DNA from: Marinimicrobium alkaliphilum
GTDB taxonomy: Bacteria; Pseudomonadota; Gammaproteobacteria; Pseudomonadales; Cellvibrionaceae
Direction: 5' to 3'
NCBI RefSeq assembly: GCF_003259155.1
Contig: NZ_QGMQ01000011.1
Coordinates: forward strand, 1 to 64,000
Length of the DNA: 64,000 bases
Shown here: in pieces, positions 63,948 through 64,000 of the stretch
Layout: each line of letters begins with the position of its first letter
Position numbering within the stretch: position 1 is the stretch's first letter
Notes under the pieces: model-generated
Told to the model about the DNA's origin: nothing
What the model saw: only the letters and a program-made list of their open reading frames with translations
Database searches by the model: none
Made by a program: the position numbers and the translations under genes

Positions 63948-64000
63948 ATGCGTCATTACCACCCTACCCGCCGCCGCCTGCTACAACATCTGGGTATTTC
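63948..64000 (+). CDS. Partial gene with Tat-like N-terminus
   Basis: ATG 63948 behind GGAGG begins MRHYHPTRRRLLQHLGIS and runs off the window. TRRRLLQ fits the twin-arginine consensus (S/T-R-R-x-F/L-L-K/Q), suggesting a Tat-exported folded or cofactor-bearing protein. A TATAGT sequence about 45 nt upstream may be its -10. The product cannot be named from 17 residues. Confidence 0.6.
   Translation, partial: MRHYHPTRRRLLQHLGI

Overview
The window is ordinary chromosome from a Gram-negative gammaproteobacterium. The lipopolysaccharide heptosyltransferase, MlaA, porins, OmpA-type protein and polar-type flagellar genes all point there. The rssC-rssB-mlaA neighbourhood and the ffs-dnaX-ybaB-recR order look like Pseudomonas and its marine relatives. 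My best guess is a Cellvibrionales-type marine bacterium; this is an inference from gene content and from the high-GC coding sequence. I see no tRNA, rRNA, CRISPR array, transposase or prophage.

Left to right: gltX (-) and a PAS-GGDEF-EAL c-di-GMP protein (+); a decayed phage-collar (microcystin-dependent-protein-like) locus; a 10-kb gene for a 3337-residue surface protein that overlaps an OmpA-family gene by ATGA; an acetylpolyamine amidohydrolase-type deacetylase; the ABC-F factor ybiT; a rightward envelope group (DUF6165, waaC, GT4 glycosyltransferase, YbdG-type channel, aldo/keto reductase); acnA-moaC-moaE (-); a Nu-class-like GST; a DUF481 protein; dusA; tal; rssB-rssC and mlaA; two tandem porins; and hrpA.

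From 42 to 49.5 kb a tightly packed leftward series runs ffs, dnaX (with a clear programmed -1 frameshift site), ybaB, recR, rnd, ycgL, ycgN, then three small membrane or envelope proteins and dps. After that come abgT, tpx, an MHYT-GGDEF protein with a degenerate active site, the divergent metR/metE pair, a methyltransferase-like lipoprotein, and the flagellar filament genes fliD, flaG, fliC and fliT. A partial gene with a Tat-like N-terminus closes the window.

The most conspicuous non-coding feature is a family of palindromic repeats (core GTAGGTCGGATTAGC...GCGTAATCCGAC). It forms 12 intergenic clusters with about 40 palindromes and a recurring composite architecture. These clusters account for nearly all gene-free stretches over 300 bases, including the divergent metR/metE, abgT/tpx and fliT/last-gene promoter regions.

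The best candidates for new biology are the giant DUF4347/beta-propeller/Ig-repeat protein coupled to an OmpA anchor and lying beside a ruined collar locus; the composite repeat family; an MlaA homologue without a lipobox and with an acidic aromatic tail; acnA-moaC-moaE with no moaD; and the small membrane-protein cluster downstream of ycgN.
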